16,332 bases of DNA from DATLNM01 sp035536775 (GTDB lineage Bacteria; Actinomycetota; CADDZG01; WHSQ01), in the NCBI GenBank assembly GCA_035536775.1, contig DATLNM010000032.1, forward strand, positions 1-16,332. Direction: 5' to 3'. Both the position numbers and the translations under genes were made by a program. Under the pieces are notes generated by a model. The model ran no database searches. It was not told the origin of the DNA and was given only the letters and a program-made list of their open reading frames with translations. Each line of letters opens with the position of its first letter. Within the stretch, counting starts at the first letter, position 1. Positions 13,138 to 16,332 of the stretch are shown piece by piece.

Positions 13138-14217
13138 ATGGCTCGGGCTCAGTCTCAGTTATCAACAGTGTCCGACCGCGAGCTCGTCGTTGCCTTCCAA
13201 TCAGGCGACCGCGACGCCTACACAGAGATGTACCGGCGTTACTCCAGTCGCGTCCGCCGGATCTGCTCCCGCATCCTGCTGAACCAGCAGGACATCGACG
13301 AAGCGACCCAAGAGACCTTCCTCAAGGCGTACCAGGCTCTGGGCCGCTTCAACGGCAGCTACCAGCTCGGTGCTTGGCTTGCCCGCATCGCCGCCAACGT
13401 CTGTGTCGACCACGTCCGGTTCAGGGCGCGTTCGGCCAACATGGTCACCCTGTCGCCAGAGCACGAGCTCCTTGGCGCCGAGGGGGGGCCCGAAGAGATG
13501 ATCGTCGGGCAGAACCCCCGTGTCGACGAGGCGATCGGCGAGCTTCAGCCGCTGCACGCCCGGGCACTGAAGCTGCGGGCCCTCGGCGGCTACTCGCACG
13601 AGGAGATGGCGGGCGAACTGGCGATGACGCCTGCTCAGGTCAAAGCGCTCCTCCACCGGGCAAGAACGTCCTTCAAGCGAGCATGGGAGAAGGCCGAAGG
13701 TTGGGCCGTCGCTCCGTTCCTCGGCGTACGCAACCTGTTCTCGGACCGCTCGCAAGGCGGAGACACGGTCATCGGAGCAGGCCCTGCATTCGGCCCGATG
13801 TTCGCCGAGCGGGTGGCCACCTCAGCAGTCATAGTCGTCGTCGCCCTCACCGGTGTGCCCTCGCAGGCCCCCGATGCGCAGCAGGAGGAGCGCCCGGCGA
13901 TCACGGCCCCGGCCGATATCGACCCGGTTGCCCCGAAGAACGCCGGCAAGGCCAAGCGTCACGCTGCCCTCGCAGGGGTCCGGGTAACCCGCAAGGCTGC
14001 CCAGCCCGAGGAAGAAGCCGAACGGCGTGGGCTCGTCACGACACTTCTGGGCGAGAGCGGCGGGACGTTCGATCCCGACGATGGTGATGACGGTGACGAC
14101 GGCGATGGTGGCGACGATGGCATCGGCGCCGCGGATGCTGGGGCGGTCGTGAAGCAGGTCAGGGACCTCATTCACGAGCTCCAAGAGAGCATCGAGCTCC
14201 GCCCCGACCGCAACTAG
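13138..14217 (+). CDS. ECF-type sigma factor with transmembrane segment and Asp/Gly-rich C-terminal tail
   Basis: The protein has 359 aa. Residues 19-98 form sigma region 2 (AFQSGDRDAYTEMYRRYSSR, DIDEATQETFLKAYQALGRF, WLARIAANVCVDHVR), which melts the -10. Residues 130-184 form region 4 (DEAIGELQPLHARALKLRAL, YSHEEMAGELAMTPAQVKAL, LHRARTSFKRAW), which reads the -35. Typical ECF factors end here, near 185 aa. This one continues for about 175 residues: a linker, a hydrophobic run at 226-241 (VATSAVIVVVALTGVP) that could span the membrane, a polar region rich in Ala, Lys and Glu, an acidic run (DDGDDGDDGDGGDDG, 314-328) and a short helix. With no anti-sigma gene beside it, the tail may act as a built-in membrane tether or sensor. 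GGGGAGA about 11 bases upstream is the likely ribosome site. The hydrophobic run is short for a membrane helix. Confidence 0.88.
   Translation: MARAQSQLSTVSDRELVVAFQSGDRDAYTEMYRRYSSRVRRICSRILLNQQDIDEATQETFLKAYQALGRFNGSYQLGAWLARIAANVCVDHVRFRARSANMVTLSPEHELLGAEGGPEEMIVGQNPRVDEAIGELQPLHARALKLRALGGYSHEEMAGELAMTPAQVKALLHRARTSFKRAWEKAEGWAVAPFLGVRNLFSDRSQGGDTVIGAGPAFGPMFAERVATSAVIVVVALTGVPSQAPDAQQEERPAITAPADIDPVAPKNAGKAKRHAALAGVRVTRKAAQPEEEAERRGLVTTLLGESGGTFDPDDGDDGDDGDGGDDGIGAADAGAVVKQVRDLIHELQESIELRPDRN
14071..14121 (+). repeat. GAT/GAC-GGT low-complexity tract in the sigma factor gene
   Basis: Alternating GAT/GAC and GGT/GGC codons encode the Asp/Gly-rich tail. Such imperfect trinucleotide runs can change length by slippage in frame, so tail length may vary between strains. 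Confidence 0.5.
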
Positions 14218-14264
14218 CCCGGCGTAGCTGCCCCCCGAACCCCTCTCCTAGTGCGTCCACCTGG

Positions 14265-14270
14265 TATATC
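14265..14270 (+). promoter_or_regulatory. Candidate -10 element within a small inverted repeat
   Basis: TATATC ends seven bases before ATG 14277, placing the predicted transcription start on the start codon itself. It lies in the loop of CCTGG(14260-14264)/CCAGG(14270-14274). No Shine-Dalgarno sequence is present. Leaderless initiation is one reading; an RNA hairpin over the start region is another. Confidence 0.35.
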
Positions 14271-14276
14271 CAGGCG

Positions 14277-15248
14277 ATGAAAGATGCTTCGTTCCTCGAC
14301 GACCACGGCTTTCACCTGCTGTGTGAGATCGAGCCCCCCCGCAAGCCCGACATCGAAGGCGTCCGACGGCAGATCGAGGCCTTGAACCCGGTCGTCGACG
14401 CCTTCCTGATCCCCGACAACCACCTCGGACGCGCCACGGTGTCGAGCGTGGCGGTGGCACATGAGGTCGCGTACATGGGCGGTCGATCGATCGCGTGCAT
14501 CAACGCTCGTGACCGCAACCTCCTCGGATTCCGGAGAGATCTGCTGACCGCCGCGTCCTACGGGGTGGACCACTTCCTATTCGTGTACGGCGATCCTCCC
14601 GCAGAGGGCCGTCGCACCGAGGACCTCACCGTGCGCGGCATGATCGACGAGGTTCATTCGTTCGGCACCGGGCCCCTCTTCCAGGGTTATCCCGACTTCA
14701 AGATCGGCACGGTCGCGCGCGCCGGACGTCCGCTTGCGTGGCGCGCGCGGGCAGACTTCATCTTTGTCCAGATCAGCTACAACATCCCCCGCGTCGTCGA
14801 GTGGCGCGGCGCGCTCGATTTCTCGGGGAAGATCTACGCCGGTGTCCTGGTGCTCGCTAGCAGCCGCATGGCTCAGCGGGTGAACGCGTCGATCCCCGAC
14901 ATCCGGATCCCGCAGGCCATCATCGACAAGCTCGACGACGATCCCAACGTCGGCATCGACCTCGCGATGGAACAGATCGAGACGATCAGGTCATCCGGCG
15001 CGTTCGACGGAGTCCACCTCGTACCCGTCGGCCGCTACAAGGAGGTCGCGGAGCGTCTGAAAAAGGCCTCGCGCGCCCTGACGGCGATCGCCTTGCTCTT
15101 GTTGGACTCGTGGTCGTCATCCGTCGAGGTGTATCTCACCCTGAAGCTCTGCGTGCCGTTGAAGTTCACCCTGAAGGGGATCCGGAACTTCGAGCCATTC
15201 AGTGAACCAGTCGTGACCTTGACCCATTTGCTCCCCGACTTGCGCTGA
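14277..15248 (+). CDS. Methylenetetrahydrofolate reductase (MetF)-like protein with an odd C-terminal extension
   Basis: The frame encodes 323 aa. Residues 13-262 fit the MetF TIM barrel: LLCEIEPPRKPDIEGVR (14-30), DAFLIPDNHLGRATVSSVAV (41-60), INARDRNLLGFRRDLL (75-90), YGVDHFLFVYGDPP (95-108), FKIGTVAR (141-148), ADFIFVQISYN (159-169) and GAFDGVHLVPVGRYKEVAER (241-260). MetF reduces 5,10-methylenetetrahydrofolate to 5-methyltetrahydrofolate with FAD, feeding methionine synthesis. E18 and the RDRN segment are the expected folate- and flavin-site marks. The usual Lys of the strand before FIFVQ is replaced by Arg (WRARADF), so it may be a paralog with another role. Homologues normally end near residue 262. 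The last 60 residues are antisense to the Ig-like gene and unlike the family, which suggests a lost stop, a frameshift at the A5 tract (15060-15064), or a true overlap. Confidence 0.78.
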   Translation: MKDASFLDDHGFHLLCEIEPPRKPDIEGVRRQIEALNPVVDAFLIPDNHLGRATVSSVAVAHEVAYMGGRSIACINARDRNLLGFRRDLLTAASYGVDHFLFVYGDPPAEGRRTEDLTVRGMIDEVHSFGTGPLFQGYPDFKIGTVARAGRPLAWRARADFIFVQISYNIPRVVEWRGALDFSGKIYAGVLVLASSRMAQRVNASIPDIRIPQAIIDKLDDDPNVGIDLAMEQIETIRSSGAFDGVHLVPVGRYKEVAERLKKASRALTAIALLLLDSWSSSVEVYLTLKLCVPLKFTLKGIRNFEPFSEPVVTLTHLLPDLR

Positions 15249-16332
15249 AGCAGGACCTTGCCACTGTGGTCGGGGCGAACCCTGCCGGCAAAGAAGATCT
15301 GAGCACCGCGGCGCGTCGATGTATCGCTTGCGCGCGCCGCGACCTTGACCTTGGCGAGCACCGCCTGGCCCTGAGACGTCGCCTCGATGCAGTTGTCGTG
15401 ACCGGGTGCGACGGCGATGAAGTCTGCACTGCGAGTGACCGGCGCCGCGAACGAGAAATTCCCGTCGGCGTCGGTCTGCTGCGATGCGAAGTCGGTGAAC
15501 GTGTTGGTCCCGTGCACGCGTTCCCTGATCCGGACGAACTCCCCTTGGTCATCGCAGGAGGCGTTCGTGGCGATGAGCCTCCCCGAGAAGGTGACACTCC
15601 CGCCCGAGACCACGCGCTCGCGCGACACGCTGAGCGTCACTGCCCGGCCCAAGCCTGGGCCGGTGGGGCTCGCGGAGGTCGACCGTGTAGCGGTCGCCGA
15701 TGCTGTCGTAGTGGAGGTAGGCCGAGGCGTCGTGGCGGTCGCAGACGGGGTCGGCGTCCCGGATGTGGTCGGTGTCGCGGCGGGTGATCCCGACGCGGTG
15801 GGTGTCGTCGTTGCTGTCGTCGTTGGTGTCGCGGTCGTGGGGCCTCCGGTGTTGGCGGTCCACGTGATCGCGACGTCGTCTTCGTTGGCGGCCTGGCCGG
15901 GGCACGGGCCGCTACCGACGGGAGGCGGCAGGCAATCGATCTCCTCGAATTCGTCGACTGGCTCCTCACGCACGTCCTGGCTCCCGTCGATGCGGCCCGA
16001 TACCCGGTTCTCTCCCGACTTAGACGGATCGACGAGCTTGACCTTGATAAAGGTCGCGCCGGAGCTATTCGTCACCGTGTTCTGGGTGTTGGGCTGTCCC
16101 TGCGCCGGGAACTCTGCGACATCTGAGATGTACGCGTCGGGATCGTCGTCCTCGATGGTCCACACGACGTTGACGCCCGAAACTGGGTTACCGGAGCACG
16201 AGTCGGTGGCGGAGGATGTGCCGGTGCGGTTCGTGGCCGCTCCATCAGTTACGAGCGCGTCGAGACGCTGCGAGTTGGGTGCGGAGTTGGTGGATGCCTC
16301 AGGACTCACGTTGATGCACGTGGGAGGCCCTG
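15035..16332 (-). CDS. Secreted Ig-like domain protein with Thr/Pro-rich linker (5' partial)
   Basis: The frame is open to the window edge, reading GPPTCIN before the GTG at 16309, so the true start and signal peptide lie outside. Residue numbers here count from that GTG. Residues 1-110 resemble a bacterial Ig-like (Big-type) domain: SPEASTNSAPNSQRLDALVT, then PVSGVNVVWTIEDDDPDAYI and a strand ending ENRVSGRI. A Cys-containing region (126-136) and a mucin-like linker of Thr, Ser, Ala and Pro (155-219) follow. Two more beta-sandwich domains come next (223-325 and about 325-412), the second with the common actinobacterial surface-protein pattern VLLQRKSGSKWVKVTTGSLN...FRVRYTSTDDDHESNKSKAI. The last dozen residues (AREAFFRRSATSL) look like read-through past the domain end. 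Likely wall-associated or secreted; the ligand is unknown. It overlaps the MetF-like frame by 214 bases. Confidence 0.8.
   Translation of the reverse strand, partial: GPPTCINVSPEASTNSAPNSQRLDALVTDGAATNRTGTSSATDSCSGNPVSGVNVVWTIEDDDPDAYISDVAEFPAQGQPNTQNTVTNSSGATFIKVKLVDPSKSGENRVSGRIDGSQDVREEPVDEFEEIDCLPPPVGSGPCPGQAANEDDVAITWTANTGGPTTATPTTTATTTPTASGSPAATPTTSGTPTPSATATTPRPTSTTTASATATRSTSASPTGPGLGRAVTLSVSRERVVSGGSVTFSGRLIATNASCDDQGEFVRIRERVHGTNTFTDFASQQTDADGNFSFAAPVTRSADFIAVAPGHDNCIEATSQGQAVLAKVKVAARASDTSTRRGAQIFFAGRVRPDHSGKVLLQRKSGSKWVKVTTGSLNGSKFRIPFRVNFNGTQSFRVRYTSTDDDHESNKSKAIAVRAREAFFRRSATSL
15653..15847 (-). repeat. Low-complexity ACN/CCN codon tract encoding a mucin-like linker
   Basis: About 65 codons almost confined to Thr, Ala, Pro, Ser and Gly form an irregular, repetitive stretch (visible on the plus strand as GTCGTCGTTG/GGTGTCG runs). 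It is a flexible, possibly O-mannosylated spacer between Ig-like domains and is likely to vary in length between strains. Confidence 0.6.

Overview
The window looks like chromosomal DNA of a high-GC actinobacterium (Actinomycetota). The evidence is a strong G/C bias at third codon positions, several GTG starts, apparent leaderless starts, a PimB-like GDP-mannose glycosyltransferase, a TetR regulator, a long-chain polyprenyl diphosphate synthase and many Sec-exported Ala/Thr/Pro-rich proteins. I could not place it below phylum. I saw no tRNA, rRNA, CRISPR array, transposase or attachment site, and no gene-free stretch exceeds 300 bases.

Layout, left: the window opens in the C-terminal winged helix of an OmpR/PhoB-type response regulator (1-219, +). 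Convergent to it are a small unknown charged protein (293-655, -) and a secreted M28 zinc peptidase (701-1720, -). A divergent intergenic region then leads to a secreted beta-rich protein of unknown function (1910-2611, +), which ends at a strong palindromic hairpin.

Centre: three tandem paralogous secreted seven-bladed LVIVD-type beta-propellers (2828-4072, 4167-5387, 5388-6620) share a fixed pattern of His, Asp and Cys residues. They are followed by an 852-aa surface protein (6722-9280) with Asp-box repeats, a von Willebrand A domain, a proline-rich stalk and a C-terminal membrane anchor. I read these four genes as a cell-surface module. This is the least explained part of the window and the best candidate for an undescribed system.

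Right: a PimB-like GT4 glycosyltransferase (9331-10467), a short HPF/RaiA-like protein (10519-10839) and a TetR regulator (10850-11494) run rightward. They converge on a minus-strand pair, a YjbQ/UPF0047 protein and a polyprenyl diphosphate synthase. The divergent region 12948-13137 carries a perfect inverted repeat resembling an operator. It also precedes an ECF-type sigma factor with an unusual transmembrane segment and Asp/Gly-rich tail (13138-14217), then a MetF-like methylenetetrahydrofolate reductase homologue (14277-15248). That gene's 3' end overlaps, tail to tail, a minus-strand secreted Ig-like protein that runs off the window end.

Together the genes point to envelope biology: secreted propellers, an anchored adhesin-like protein, a secreted peptidase, an Ig-like surface protein, PI-mannoside and isoprenoid synthesis, and a possibly membrane-tethered sigma factor. 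Functional links between them are inferred from position only.
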